Origin: Clostridiales bacterium UBA7285
Lineage (GTDB): Bacteria; Bacillota; Clostridia; Peptostreptococcales; Anaerovoracaceae
Reading direction: 5' to 3'
Assembly: GCA_002472145.1 (NCBI GenBank)
Contig: DKRJ01000030.1
Location: forward strand, 1 to 44,496
Length of the DNA stretch: 44,496 nucleotides
Made by a program: the position numbers and the translations under genes. Of the stretch, positions 1-9,170 are shown in pieces. The number at the start of each line of letters is the position of its first letter. Within the stretch, counting starts at the first letter, position 1. The notes under the pieces were generated by a model. That model was not told where the DNA came from, searched no databases, and saw only the letters and a list, made by a program, of their open reading frames with translations.

Positions 1-63
1 AGGTTTTTGTCCGCACCCCCAACTGACCGGCTTTTTTTATCTGCAGAAAAAAGCAATATATTA

Positions 64-1137
64 TTACAGTTCTTTATAAGCTTGAATCAGTTTCTCTGCT
101 TCTAAATTCCAGTTGTATTTTTCTTCGACAGCACGTCGTCCGTTTTTACCCATCAACTCTGCAGTATCAACATCATCGAGGAGTTTTTTGACGGCTTCCG
201 CAACGGCAGAGGCATCCCCTGCTTCTACACATATTCCACATGAATATTCATCTATTATTTTCTTCCACATCGGAAAATTCGAAGCGACAACAGGAAGTCC
301 CGCAGCCATATACTCAAACATTTTTATTGGCAGACTCTTATAGTGATTAGGCGTATAAAGGAGAACCACCAGGCCAACTCGTGAAGATGCATATAATTTG
401 TTCACGCCGCTCCTGTCAAGATTCCCAACATATTCCACTGTCGAGGATCCATTCTTGAATCCGCACTGTTCATGAGGCCCCGCGAGGATAAGTTTACAGT
501 CTATTCCTTTTACTGAATCAATCATCAGGTCCTCGCCGCGATCATGAGTAATACCACCCGCATAGCAAACTATCCTTTCACGTGAAGAGAATGGGGAATC
601 GGCGTACATTATGTCGCTCAGATCAGGAAAATTCGCAACGGATACTACTTTTTTTGCCCTTTCGGAGAAGTATGCCACATGCTCATCAGCAATCGTTATT
701 ACCATATCGACATATTTCAGATAACCTGTCTCCAAATTCCTGTATAACTTTGAAACAGGACGCCGCAAAGGTTTTGGTATCCATTCTTTCGCCAGGATTT
801 GTTTCGGAACATTTTCATGACTATCAAAAATAACGGTTTTCCCTCTTTTTTTAAACAATTTTGCGAATCGAAGCAATTCAGGATCATGAAAATGATATAC
901 GTCCGCGTCTACATCAAAAGCTTTTTCAACGACCTTTTTATCAAAGTTCCTGAATCGATCATATCTGCTCTCAGGGGCTGCACCGCATCCTATCAGATGT
1001 ACGCCGTCTTTTTCGCAGGATCCCCCTTGCGATACGAGATACACGTCATAGCCTGCTTTCGCAAGAGTCCTGCACTCTTTAATAAAAATTCGTATATCAA
1101 ATTGAGAATGGGCACTCGTAACATGACAAACCTTCAT
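64..1137 (-). CDS. Glycosyltransferase family 4 (GT-B fold)
   Basis: The 357-residue product looks like a cytoplasmic GT4-type sugar transferase, which moves a sugar from an activated donor onto a glycan or lipid-linked acceptor. The N-terminal half starts with a short beta-strand (MKVCHVTSAH) and the C-terminal half carries the Glycos_transf_1 signature, with KMFEYMAAGLPVVAS near residue 275 supplying the donor-binding Glu. Length is normal for the family. The ATG is preceded by a GAGGGAG ribosome-binding site. It starts 30 bp after glpK and is probably the last gene of the lepA-hemW-glpK run. Acceptor and donor cannot be read from sequence. No partner glycan genes are visible, so a role in cell-surface polysaccharide is only inferred. 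No hairpin terminator is seen in bases 1-63. Confidence 0.85.
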   Translation of the reverse strand: MKVCHVTSAHSQFDIRIFIKECRTLAKAGYDVYLVSQGGSCEKDGVHLIGCGAAPESRYDRFRNFDKKVVEKAFDVDADVYHFHDPELLRFAKLFKKRGKTVIFDSHENVPKQILAKEWIPKPLRRPVSKLYRNLETGYLKYVDMVITIADEHVAYFSERAKKVVSVANFPDLSDIMYADSPFSSRERIVCYAGGITHDRGEDLMIDSVKGIDCKLILAGPHEQCGFKNGSSTVEYVGNLDRSGVNKLYASSRVGLVVLLYTPNHYKSLPIKMFEYMAAGLPVVASNFPMWKKIIDEYSCGICVEAGDASAVAEAVKKLLDDVDTAELMGKNGRRAVEEKYNWNLEAEKLIQAYKEL

Positions 1138-1167
1138 AACTTTTTCTCCCTCATCGGCCTCTCGATC

Positions 1168-2652
1168 CTATTTTGTCATCGTCCTCCTGACAGCTTCATG
1201 CCATCCGTCCAGACGCCTCTTACGACCTTCCTCGTCCATATCCGGGACGAAGCGCCTGTCTACCGCCCTGTTCGCTTTGATCTCGTCAGTGTCCTTCCAG
1301 TATCCGACGGCGAGGCCGGCCAGATACGCCGCGCCGAGGGAGGTGGTCTCGATCACCACAGGCCTCACGACCTCTGTGCCGAGGATGTTTGCCTGAAACT
1401 GCATCAGGAAGTTGTTTGCGCACGCGCCGCCGTCGACGTTCAGGGACTTCAGTTCCGAGCCGATGTCGCGCGTCATGGCGTCGAGCAGGTCATAGCACTG
1501 ATAAGCGATCGATTCGAGGGCCGCGCGCACTATGTGGTTTTTGTTAGTTCCACGCGTAATGCCGTAAATGGCGCCTCTGGCGCGAGGATCCCAGTACGGC
1601 GCGCCGAGACCCACGAATGCGGGAACGACGTACACCCCGCCCGTCGACTCGACTGCATCTGCCATATCCTCGGAATCGGCCGCGTTCTTTAATAGCCCCA
1701 GTTCGTCGCGTATCCACTGGATCACTGCGCCGCAGACGAAGACAGAGCCCTCGAGCGCGTAGTTCACCTTTCCGCCGCATCCCCAGGCGATCGTGGTGAG
1801 CAGGCCGTTTTTCGACATGACAGGCTCCTCGCCGGTGTTCAGGAGCAGGAAGTTCCCCGTACCGTACGTGCTCTTTGCGTCGCCTTTGTTGAAGCACGTC
1901 TGCCCGAAGAGCGCAGCCTGCTGGTCGCCCGCCGCTCCGGCGATCTTTATCGGACCTCCGAACAGTTCCGGCACCGTCTCGCCGTAAACTTCGGAACACG
2001 GGCGCGGTTCAGGCAGCATGCACTTCGGGATGTCGAGGATCGAAAGGATGTCATCATCCCATTTCAATGTGTGGATGTTGAACATCATCGTACGGGAAGC
2101 GTTGGAATAATCAGTCACGTGGACCTTCCCGCCCGTCATCTTCCAGATGAGCCAGGTCTCGATCGTGCCGAAAAGCAGTTCGCCGGCCTCGGCGCGTTCC
2201 CTGGCCCCTTCGACGTTCTCGAGTATCCATCTTAGTTTAGTTGCGCTGAAATATGGGTCTATGAGGAGGCCGGTCTTCTGTCTGACGGTCTCGTCCAGAC
2301 CGCGCGCGTGGAGTTCGTCACAGTAGTCCGCCGTCCTGCGGCACTGCCACACTATCGCGTTGCAGATCGGCTCGCCTGTGTTCTTATCCCAGACGACCGT
2401 CGTCTCGCGCTGGTTCGTTATTCCTATCGCCGCTATGTCGCGGAAAGTCGCAGCCGCCTTTATCATCGCCTCGTAAGCAACCGTCATCTGCGTCGACCAG
2501 ATCTCGGTCGCGTCGTGTTCCACCCATCCCTCTTTCGGGAAATACTGAGTGAACTCCTGCTGCGCGGTGCTTACGGCTTTTCCGCCGCGATCGTAGATGA
2601 TGCAGCGGGAACTCGTCGTCCCCTGATCCAGTGCCATTATGTACCTGCCCAT
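1168..2652 (-). CDS. glpK: Glycerol kinase
   Basis: Phosphorylates glycerol to sn-glycerol 3-phosphate with ATP in the cytoplasm, feeding lipid synthesis or glycolysis. The 494-residue product begins with the FGGY phosphate-binding strand (ALDQGTTSSR), followed by the glycerol-contacting TNQRETTVVWD and WVEHDATEIW segments, GDQQAALFGQ, and the C-terminal ATPase segment NVDGGACANNFLMQ. Length matches the family. An upstream ATG at 2730 is in frame, but the start at 2652 is chosen because GGAGGT lies four bases before it and the product then begins in the conserved position. It lies downstream of hemW; no glycerol facilitator or glycerol-3-phosphate oxidase gene is present here. Confidence 0.97.
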   Translation of the reverse strand: MGRYIMALDQGTTSSRCIIYDRGGKAVSTAQQEFTQYFPKEGWVEHDATEIWSTQMTVAYEAMIKAAATFRDIAAIGITNQRETTVVWDKNTGEPICNAIVWQCRRTADYCDELHARGLDETVRQKTGLLIDPYFSATKLRWILENVEGARERAEAGELLFGTIETWLIWKMTGGKVHVTDYSNASRTMMFNIHTLKWDDDILSILDIPKCMLPEPRPCSEVYGETVPELFGGPIKIAGAAGDQQAALFGQTCFNKGDAKSTYGTGNFLLLNTGEEPVMSKNGLLTTIAWGCGGKVNYALEGSVFVCGAVIQWIRDELGLLKNAADSEDMADAVESTGGVYVVPAFVGLGAPYWDPRARGAIYGITRGTNKNHIVRAALESIAYQCYDLLDAMTRDIGSELKSLNVDGGACANNFLMQFQANILGTEVVRPVVIETTSLGAAYLAGLAVGYWKDTDEIKANRAVDRRFVPDMDEEGRKRRLDGWHEAVRRTMTK

Positions 2653-2733
2653 ATCAACCTCCGCGTCCGGAAATGACGTCCCGGCCGTAAATCCCGGGGA
2701 TCGCACGATCGCCCGGACCTGCAACAGCATCCG

Positions 2734-4023
2734 TCAGACAAATACCGACATGATGCCGTTAGAAATATCCCAGCCGTAAAGGCTCAGTTTCATGCCCTCA
2801 CCGGTATCGATCAAAGCGCCGCTCTCCAGATACGGCAGAAGTTCGCCGCGCCTTTCGCCGAAAACGTCCTCGAAGTCCGCGCCGGTATATTCCCTGAATC
2901 CCGAGTACGTGAAGCCTTCGCGCTTCCTGAGGCCGGTGAACACGTATTCCGAAGCGCAGTCGAACGGGCTGTTTACGTGCCTCTCCTCAAACGGCGGATT
3001 GGTGCTCCTCACGCCGTGTTCAAAGGACGACGCCCCGTCTCCGATCCCGATGTAATCCTCCATGGACCAGTATTTCAGGTTATGCCGGCATTCCCTGCCC
3101 GGCCGGGCGAAATTCGAGATCTCGTAGTGCCTGTACCCGGCGCTCTCCAGGAATTCGTGCGCGAAGTGGTACATCGCCCTGTCTTCGTCGTCCGGAGTCT
3201 CTTCAAGATCGCCCTGCTCCCACGATTCGTAGAGCGGAGTCCCCTCCTCGATCTGCAGGCTGTACGTCGATATGTGCTCCGGCGCCAGGTCAGCGGCCTT
3301 TCGCAGGGTGTCCTCCCACGTGCGCATAGTCATCCCCGGGATCGAGAATATAAGGTCCACGTTTATGTTATCAAAACCTGCTTCGCGGGCGTTTTCATAG
3401 TTCTCGAGGAACTCGTCCGCGGTGTGGATGCGGCCGATCTTTTTCAGTATTTCGTCGTCGAAGGACTGACAGCCGATCGACAGCCTGTTGATCCCGGCGC
3501 TTTTCAGAGCGCGCAGTTTATCCTTCGTCAGAGTCCCGGGATTAGACTCTATCGAGATCTCGGCGTTTTCGTCGGCATCAAAACATTCGCGCGCGGCTTC
3601 CAGCATCCTTTCGATCGACCCCGCGGAGAATATCGTGGGCGTGCCGCCCCCGAAATACACTGTATCGACAGTGGGTCTCCGCAGTTCCCCGGCGGCATAG
3701 CCACGCGCCCGGGTCCTTATCTCCATGCAGACCTGCTTAGTATACGCCTCTTCCCGCTCCGGCGTGACACCGCCGCCGTGGGAATAGAACCCGCAGTACG
3801 CGCAGCGCTTCACGCAGAACGGTATATGGACGTAGAGTCCGGCTTTGGCGCGTCCGGGAAATACGCCTCCGGAAGGTGCGCCTTTGGTGGCGCGTCCGGG
3901 AAATACGCCTCCGGAAGGTGCGCCTTCGGCGGCGCGTCCGGGAAATACGCCTCCGGAAGGTGCGCCTTTGGCGGCGCGTCGGGAACTGTCTTCCGTTCCC
4001 CGGTCTCTACTTATCGTCATCAT
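2734..4023 (-). CDS. hemW: HemW-type radical SAM heme chaperone with repeat-extended N-terminus
   Basis: HemW binds heme and a 4Fe-4S cluster and is thought to deliver heme to target proteins. It resembles coproporphyrinogen dehydrogenase HemN but lacks its activity. The radical SAM cluster motif is Cys70-x3-Cys74-x2-Cys77 inside HIPFCVKRCAYCGFY. The fourth Cys typical of HemN is absent, which favours HemW. GGGTPT follows, then the HemN C-terminal domain. The family normally begins right before HIPFC, but here about 60 residues precede it, including three 14-residue repeats (RAAKGAPSGGVFPG type). No internal ATG, GTG or TTG occurs between the repeats and the core, so the extension must be translated. 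The ATG overlaps the last codons of lepA, suggesting translational coupling. Confidence 0.92.
   Translation of the reverse strand: MMTISRDRGTEDSSRRAAKGAPSGGVFPGRAAEGAPSGGVFPGRATKGAPSGGVFPGRAKAGLYVHIPFCVKRCAYCGFYSHGGGVTPEREEAYTKQVCMEIRTRARGYAAGELRRPTVDTVYFGGGTPTIFSAGSIERMLEAARECFDADENAEISIESNPGTLTKDKLRALKSAGINRLSIGCQSFDDEILKKIGRIHTADEFLENYENAREAGFDNINVDLIFSIPGMTMRTWEDTLRKAADLAPEHISTYSLQIEEGTPLYESWEQGDLEETPDDEDRAMYHFAHEFLESAGYRHYEISNFARPGRECRHNLKYWSMEDYIGIGDGASSFEHGVRSTNPPFEERHVNSPFDCASEYVFTGLRKREGFTYSGFREYTGADFEDVFGERRGELLPYLESGALIDTGEGMKLSLYGWDISNGIMSVFV
3851..3983. repeat. 42-bp in-frame tandem repeat in the hemW 5' end
   Basis: Three nearly identical 42-bp units start at 3851, 3893 and 3935, and a fourth, truncated copy starts at 3977. 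Units differ at only a few positions, mostly in the Lys/Glu codon. The period is a multiple of three, so the hemW frame is kept. It encodes 14-residue Gly/Pro/Ala-rich units before the catalytic core. Confidence 0.95.
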
Positions 4024-5836
4024 CGTATTTCAAAACGGCGGTGAAGGCCTCCTGAGGAACGGTCACCGTGCCGAACTGCCTCATGCGCTTCTTGCCTTCC
4101 TTCTGTTTCTCCAGAAGTTTCTTCTTGCGGGAGATGTCCCCGCCGTAGCATTTTGCGATGACGTCCTTGCGGTACGCTCTGACGGTCTCGCGGGCAATTA
4201 TCTTCTGGCCGATCGCCGCCTGAATAGGGACCTCGAACTGGTGCATCGGGATGACTTCCTTCAGTTTTTTGCAGACAAAGCGGGCACGGTCGTACGCCTC
4301 TGACTCGTGGACTATCATCGAGAACGCGTCGACCAGGTCGTGGTTCAGCCAGATGTCGAGTTTCACGAGCTGCGACCTCTGATAACGGATAAATTCATAG
4401 TCGAGTGACCCGTAGCCACGCGTCCTCGACTTCAGCGCGTCAAAGAAATCATAGATGACCTCGTTCAGCGGAAGTTCATACTCTAGGGATACGCGCTCCG
4501 GAGTGATGTAATCCATGTGCTGCATCACGCCGCGCCGCTTCTGGCAGAGATCCATGATCGAACCCACGTATTCCTTAGGGACGATGATCTCGGCTTTTAC
4601 GATTGGCTCCTCGATGTGGTCTATTTCCTGCGGTTTCGGCAGGTTAGTCGGGTTCTGGATCATGCGCTCTGTCCCGTCCGTCATGACCACTTTATACAAA
4701 ACGCTCGGGGACGTCGTGATGACGGCCAGATCGAATTCGCGTTCGAGACGCTCTATGACGACTTCCATGTGGAGGAGGCCCAGGAATCCGGCGCGGAATC
4801 CGAATCCGAGAGCCTGAGACGTTTCAGGCTCAAAGACGAGCGAGGCGTCGTTCACCTGCAGTTTTTCGAGAGCGTCTTTCACCGGCTCGAACTTTTCGCC
4901 CTCGGAAGGGTAGATCCCGCAGTAGACCATAGGGTTAGCCCGTTTGTACCCAGGCAGCGCCTCGCCAGCGGGATCCGAAGCGAGTGTCACGGTATCGCCG
5001 ACGTGAGCGTCGCGGACTGTTTTGATGCTGGCGCAGATATATCCTACCTCGCCCGCCCGCAGGCTCTGGCACGGCACGTGTCCCGGAGCCATCACGCCGA
5101 CTTCGGTGACCTCGAATTCCTTCTTAGTATTCATCAGGCGTATCACGTCGCCGACTCTGACAGAACCGTCAAAGACGCGCGCGTATATGACCACGCCCTT
5201 GTAATTGTCGTATTTGGAATCAAAGATGAGGGCTTTCAACTTTCCATTCGGGTCGCCTGTCGGAGCGGGGAATCTAGCAACTATCTCCTCGAGGAGTTCG
5301 TCGATCCCGATGCCCTCTTTAGCGGAAATAAGCGGCGCGTCGGACGCGTCGATACCTATCATGTCCTCTATCTCGCGCCTGGTCTCGTCCGGTCTCGCGC
5401 TCGGGAGGTCGATTTTGTTCAGGACGGGGAGTATCTCGAGGTTTTCGTCTGCCGCAAGGTACACGTTTGCCATCGTCTGAGCCTCGACGCCCTGCGTGCA
5501 GTCCACCACGAGGATCGCTCCTTCGCACGCTGCGAGGCTCCGCGAGACTTCATAATTAAAATCCACGTGCCCCGGGGTGTCTATGAGATTAAAGATATAT
5601 TCATTCCCGTCCTTTGCGCGGTAGACGAGTCTGCTCGTCTGAAGTTTGATGGTTATGCCGCGCTCGCGCTCGATGTCCATGTTATCGAGGAACTGGTCCT
5701 TCATGTCGCGTTCCGCGACGAGCCCCGTCCGCTCGATCAGCCTGTCCGCCAGGGTGGATTTACCGTGATCGATGTGCGCGATGATGCTGAAATTCCTTAT
5801 GTATTTTTCGTAACTGTCGTTTATCCTTTCTGTCAT
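4007..5836 (-). CDS. lepA: Elongation factor 4 (LepA) GTPase
   Basis: Ribosome-associated translational GTPase implicated in back-translocation and ribosome biogenesis. The 609-residue product has the usual length. Visible motifs are G1 AHIDHGKST (residues 20-28), G3 DTPGHVDF, G4 NKIDLP, the EF-G-like domains and the LepA-specific C-terminal domain (EMVVIERLEREF-like core, YGSLDYEF, AYRKDVIAKCYGGDISRKKKLLEKQKEGKKRMRQ region). The ribosome-binding site (GAAAG) is weak. It lies 42 bp after a lipoprotein gene and overlaps hemW by 17 bp; lepA-hemW is a widely conserved pair in Bacillota. The usual hrcA-grpE-dnaK genes do not follow here. The last residues are DDDDK, an acidic tail that seems accidental. 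Confidence 0.98.
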   Translation of the reverse strand: MTERINDSYEKYIRNFSIIAHIDHGKSTLADRLIERTGLVAERDMKDQFLDNMDIERERGITIKLQTSRLVYRAKDGNEYIFNLIDTPGHVDFNYEVSRSLAACEGAILVVDCTQGVEAQTMANVYLAADENLEILPVLNKIDLPSARPDETRREIEDMIGIDASDAPLISAKEGIGIDELLEEIVARFPAPTGDPNGKLKALIFDSKYDNYKGVVIYARVFDGSVRVGDVIRLMNTKKEFEVTEVGVMAPGHVPCQSLRAGEVGYICASIKTVRDAHVGDTVTLASDPAGEALPGYKRANPMVYCGIYPSEGEKFEPVKDALEKLQVNDASLVFEPETSQALGFGFRAGFLGLLHMEVVIERLEREFDLAVITTSPSVLYKVVMTDGTERMIQNPTNLPKPQEIDHIEEPIVKAEIIVPKEYVGSIMDLCQKRRGVMQHMDYITPERVSLEYELPLNEVIYDFFDALKSRTRGYGSLDYEFIRYQRSQLVKLDIWLNHDLVDAFSMIVHESEAYDRARFVCKKLKEVIPMHQFEVPIQAAIGQKIIARETVRAYRKDVIAKCYGGDISRKKKLLEKQKEGKKRMRQFGTVTVPQEAFTAVLKYDDDDK

Positions 5837-5878
5837 GTCAAATCTTTCGAGCGGCAGTCATGCCGACGGCGCAGTGTA

Positions 5879-6463
5879 TCAAGCGTTCCCGGAAGACGCT
5901 GAGTCTGCAGTGGATGATGAGTCCGCGGAAGACGCGGAGTCCGTGGAGGACGCAGAGTCCGCGGAGGACGCCGACGCATCCTCGGCGAAGTCGACGGAGT
6001 AGACCTCCGTGCCGGCCGCGTCGACGAACCTGATTCTGACGATCACGTCGTCGCGCGTAGTCCGTCTGGATATCGTATTTGCCAGATCCACGAAGTCGGA
6101 TCTTTTCTCGTTCATGGCCTTTTCAAGCGCAGGCGCCATCGTCGCGATCGACTCGGCGGAAAGCGTCTCCTCATATTTATACGTATATATCACGGTGTCA
6201 CCGTCAAAGGTGACCGTCATGTCCGAAGCCTCGGCCTGCTTTTCGATCTCAGACTTTGCGTCCGGGACTTCGCCCACGATCTCCTCGATCGTCTTATCGG
6301 ACGGCGTGTCCCCGCTGCTGCTCTCGTCTTTTTTCCCGGATGAACCGCATGAAACGAGGCCCGCGCACAGCGTTACCGTCAGGACAAGGCACAGCGCTGT
6401 CAGAGCAGACCTTGCCACAGGTGATCTCCTCCCCGGGATTTCTTTTATGATGATCCTTTTCAT
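5879..6463 (-). CDS. Secreted lipoprotein, DUF4854-like, with Ser/Ala/Asp repeat tail
   Basis: A 194-residue predicted lipoprotein. The N-terminus is basic, followed by a hydrophobic stretch and a lipobox LVSC with the lipidated Cys at residue 39. The middle (about residues 55-150) has a pattern of alternating strands and a helix resembling small Clostridial DUF4854 lipoproteins; this is a weak recognition and no function is known. The last 30 or so residues are five six-residue Ser/Ala/Asp repeats. The start at 6463 is favoured over an in-frame ATG at 6508 because AAGGAGA lies eight bases upstream and the signal peptide then starts correctly. It is the first gene of the lepA-hemW-glpK run. 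Confidence 0.75.
   Translation of the reverse strand: MKRIIIKEIPGRRSPVARSALTALCLVLTVTLCAGLVSCGSSGKKDESSSGDTPSDKTIEEIVGEVPDAKSEIEKQAEASDMTVTFDGDTVIYTYKYEETLSAESIATMAPALEKAMNEKRSDFVDLANTISRRTTRDDVIVRIRFVDAAGTEVYSVDFAEDASASSADSASSTDSASSADSSSTADSASSGNA
5892..5981. repeat. 18-bp tandem repeat in the lipoprotein 3' end
   Basis: Five 18-bp units start at 5892, 5910, 5928, 5946 and 5964, with a few substitutions each. Each encodes six residues of the type SASSAD. The frame is kept. Confidence 0.9.
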
Positions 6464-6526
6464 ATGATGATCTCCTTTTGCCAAAAGGGGCGTTTTGCCG
6501 AAAATCAAGCGTCTTTTCGCGAAAAT

Positions 6527-6555
6527 ATTTTATACGAATCGAGTGATGTTTGCAA
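6527..6555 (-). promoter_or_regulatory. Sigma-A-type promoter for lipoprotein-lepA-hemW
   Basis: Read on the minus strand, TTGCAA (6555-6550) and TAAAAT (6532-6527) are separated by 17 bp, about 65 bp before the lipoprotein start. The rest of the 288-bp divergent gap contains two copies of GCGCTCAGGGGA (about 6565 and 6630) of unknown meaning. Confidence 0.65.
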
Positions 6556-6661
6556 GGCTGCGCGCTCAGGGGAGAGCACAGCCGGCACCCGTACGAAAGC
6601 CTCGGACACGCTCTTCTGAAAGCCCGCCGGCGCTCAGGGGAAAATAATGCGGCACTGTTTT

Positions 6662-6690
6662 TTGACTTTTTGAAAGACATGTGCTACCAT
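6662..6690 (+). promoter_or_regulatory. Extended -10 promoter for the G5-3D gene
   Basis: TTGACT (6662-6667), a 17-bp spacer and TACCAT (6685-6690), with TGC directly before the -10 giving an extended -10. It lies about 60 bp before the ATG at 6752. Confidence 0.65.
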
Positions 6691-6751
6691 ACTAAAAATT
6701 CTTAACTTTTCTTAAGAAATATCCGCTAACGCTTGAAAATATGAGGAAAAT

Positions 6752-7744
6752 ATGAAAATACGAAGTAAAAAAACTGCCACGGCAGCGATCATATCGATAG
6801 TTATTCTCGCCTGCTGCATCCTCTCCGGATACGTCATCACAGAGCTCGCAAAAAAAGTCGTAAAGGTCGTTACGGACGATTCCATCGAACAGACCGAAGA
6901 GACGTACGAGACGACTTCAGCCACCGTCGCGGAATTTCTGAAAGAGCAGAACATCTCCTACGACGCGTCATGCGATCTGCTCAGCGTCTCCACGGATGAC
7001 GAGATCGCCGAAGGCATGACGATACGCGTGACCAAAGCGTTCCAGGTCCCCGTCGAATACGAGGGCGAAACTAGATACGTAAAAACTGTAAAGGCTTCCG
7101 TCAGAGAGATACTGGACCGCGCCGGGATATTCCCGGACAGCGACGATATCATCGTCGGCGGTGACATGGATGACAAACTTGTCATGGGCGATGAGTTGAA
7201 AGTGATCAGTGTAGAACATAAAACAGTGACCGAGACGGTCACCACTCCATACGAGTCATATTACGAAAGCGACTCAAGCGTACAGATCGGGCAGGTCGTA
7301 CACAAGCAGTCCGGCGTCGACGGCGTAACCGAGAACACGTACGACGTCGCGTATCACGACGGCGTCGAAGTACAGCGTGAACTGATATCCTCAGTCGTCA
7401 CGACCGAAAAGCAGGACGATATCACCGTTTACGGAACTTGGTCATATTCGGGGATCCCTTCAGGTCTCTCGTACACTAAAGTGCTGACATGCAAGGCTAC
7501 GGCCTACAGCGCGGGATACGGCGCATGCGGATCCTACGGAGGGCTCTGCACTTACGGCACGTGCGCCGTCGACCCTTCTGTCATCCCTCTCGGCACGCGC
7601 CTGTACATCGAAGGATACGGCTACGCGATCGCTAACGACGTCGGAAGCGCGGTAAAGGGCAATTTCGTCGATCTGTTCATGGAGGAAAACACCCAGTGCT
7701 ACATCTGGGGCGCCCGCACCGTCAACGTTTACATCCTCGGCTAA
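6752..7744 (+). CDS. YabE-like cell-wall protein: DUF348, G5 and 3D domains
   Basis: A 330-residue membrane-anchored or secreted protein, probably acting on or binding peptidoglycan. Residues 8-30 form an uncleaved or signal-type membrane segment. Two DUF348 (ubiquitin-like) repeats span about 55-93 and 98-152, a G5 domain about 154-226 and a C-terminal 3D domain about 244-328. The three Asp residues that name the 3D domain are visible: D274 in DPSVIPLG, D296 in ANDVG and D307 in FVDLF. This is the layout of Bacillus YabE and stationary-phase Rpf-like factors, where the 3D fold resembles lytic transglycosylase MltA. A GAGGA ribosome-binding site precedes the ATG. It converges with the penicillin-binding protein gene 26 bp away, and no hairpin terminator is seen between them. 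Confidence 0.9.
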   Translation: MKIRSKKTATAAIISIVILACCILSGYVITELAKKVVKVVTDDSIEQTEETYETTSATVAEFLKEQNISYDASCDLLSVSTDDEIAEGMTIRVTKAFQVPVEYEGETRYVKTVKASVREILDRAGIFPDSDDIIVGGDMDDKLVMGDELKVISVEHKTVTETVTTPYESYYESDSSVQIGQVVHKQSGVDGVTENTYDVAYHDGVEVQRELISSVVTTEKQDDITVYGTWSYSGIPSGLSYTKVLTCKATAYSAGYGACGSYGGLCTYGTCAVDPSVIPLGTRLYIEGYGYAIANDVGSAVKGNFVDLFMEENTQCYIWGARTVNVYILG

Positions 7745-7770
7745 CCGCCCTCGGATAACCGCCCTGCATT

Positions 7771-9096
7771 TCAACCGTTCACTATCGCCTGCAGCACGTC
7801 GTTCGCTATAGGAGCGGCGGAATGCAGGCCGCCGTCGCAGTCCTCGACGAAAACGAAGAAGGCGTACGGATAGCCCTCGTTCTTTATGAACCCGACAAAA
7901 GTGCCGTTCGTCTGGTCTCCTACCTCCGCCGAGCCTGTTTTGGCGTAGATGTCCAGCCCGGGATAGTTATATTCGCCGTACGTGTCTGTGACCGCGGTCT
8001 TCATCATCGACGTCAGGTACTCCGACGTCGATCTTTTTATTATCTGTTTCGATTCCGGCTCACGGTCCTCGTCGTAGAGGAGATGCGGCGTGACCGCGCG
8101 CCCTCCGTTTGCCACCGCACCTATGTAAACCATCATAGAGCAAGGGTTTACCAGATCCTCGAACTGTCCGGCGCCTGCCCATCCCAGGTCGGCCTCAGAG
8201 TCCGACGGGAACGAGAAGGAACCTGCCGCCGTCTTTACTCCGTCGATGTCATAGGAAGTAGTCAGCCCGAGCTTTTTCACATAGCGTTCCATGGTCCCGG
8301 CCCCGACCTCGTCGGCCAGAAGCGAAAAAGCGCCGTTGCACGATGCCGCGAAAGCGCTTGTGAAATCGACGCTGCCGTGGACTCCGAAGCACTTGATGGA
8401 CGTTCCGTCCAGATCGCGCGATCCCGGGCAGTAATACGAGAAATCCTCATAATCGTCCATCGTCTCTATCACCGCTGCCGCCGTCACGGTTTTGAATATC
8501 GATCCCGGCGTGAACGTCGACGATATGAACCTGTTGATATACAGGCCCGAATCGTCATCCGGCGAGACCTCCGGAGGATCGAGTGGATCATACGCCGGGG
8601 TGCTGACCATGCATATGATGTCGCCAGTCTCGTAGTTGAAAACCCCCACGCATCCCGCTTTATACGCGCTGAGGTCCTCGTACGCGACCCGGCAGACCTC
8701 GGCGTCCAGCGTCAGGACGATCTTCTGCTCGCTGTTTGTTGCTTTATACGTGCCTGTGACCGGGTTGTACCCGATGATCTGATCCGTATACGAGTCGAGC
8801 GCCGATGTCGTTATGTTGCCCTGCAGGTCGCCTACGGCGTGGACCGTGGCGGTCCTGATCTCCCCGACGGCGTTATACAACTGATCGCCGTTCTCGGATG
8901 AGAACAAAGGAAGCCCGTTCACGTCGTATATCGAGCCGCCCTTCAGCACACCGTCCTCGTAAACGCTTTGATTCCCGTAAAAAGACGCCCACGCCGATCC
9001 TTCGTGAGCAAAACGGATCACGAAAAACACCATGCCAGCGATAAGTATCGCGGCCATCGTCAGGCATATCACAGATCTTTTTTCAAGCTTGCGCAT
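7771..9096 (-). CDS. pbpA: Class B penicillin-binding protein (transpeptidase)
   Basis: D,D-transpeptidase that cross-links peptidoglycan outside the membrane. The 441-residue product has one N-terminal membrane segment (about residues 9-29), a short dimerisation/pedestal region and the transpeptidase domain. Active-site motifs are S199-x-x-K202 (PGSIFK), S252-C-N254 and K386-T-G (KTGSAE). It is shorter than typical PBP2/FtsI and resembles the PbpA type that pairs with RodA in Actinobacteria and Clostridia. It lies 74 bp downstream of an FHA-SEDS gene, whose product would be its glycosyltransferase partner. The gene symbol follows this pairing. Confidence 0.93.
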   Translation of the reverse strand: MRKLEKRSVICLTMAAILIAGMVFFVIRFAHEGSAWASFYGNQSVYEDGVLKGGSIYDVNGLPLFSSENGDQLYNAVGEIRTATVHAVGDLQGNITTSALDSYTDQIIGYNPVTGTYKATNSEQKIVLTLDAEVCRVAYEDLSAYKAGCVGVFNYETGDIICMVSTPAYDPLDPPEVSPDDDSGLYINRFISSTFTPGSIFKTVTAAAVIETMDDYEDFSYYCPGSRDLDGTSIKCFGVHGSVDFTSAFAASCNGAFSLLADEVGAGTMERYVKKLGLTTSYDIDGVKTAAGSFSFPSDSEADLGWAGAGQFEDLVNPCSMMVYIGAVANGGRAVTPHLLYDEDREPESKQIIKRSTSEYLTSMMKTAVTDTYGEYNYPGLDIYAKTGSAEVGDQTNGTFVGFIKNEGYPYAFFVFVEDCDGGLHSAAPIANDVLQAIVNG

Positions 9097-9170
9097 CCGC
9101 AGTCGCCTCTCAGTCTGTCTTCAGTCCGGTAAAAACAATAAACTGTAACAAAGTAACAAAATTTCTATGT

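Noticed and set aside
4007..4024. DDDDK at the LepA C-terminus as an engineered tag or protease site
   Set aside because: The surrounding sequence is natural and the same bases form the hemW start region; it is most likely chance.
5818..5836. Upstream extension of lepA
   Set aside because: The product starting at 5836 already matches the family N-terminus; the weak ribosome-binding site alone does not justify another start.
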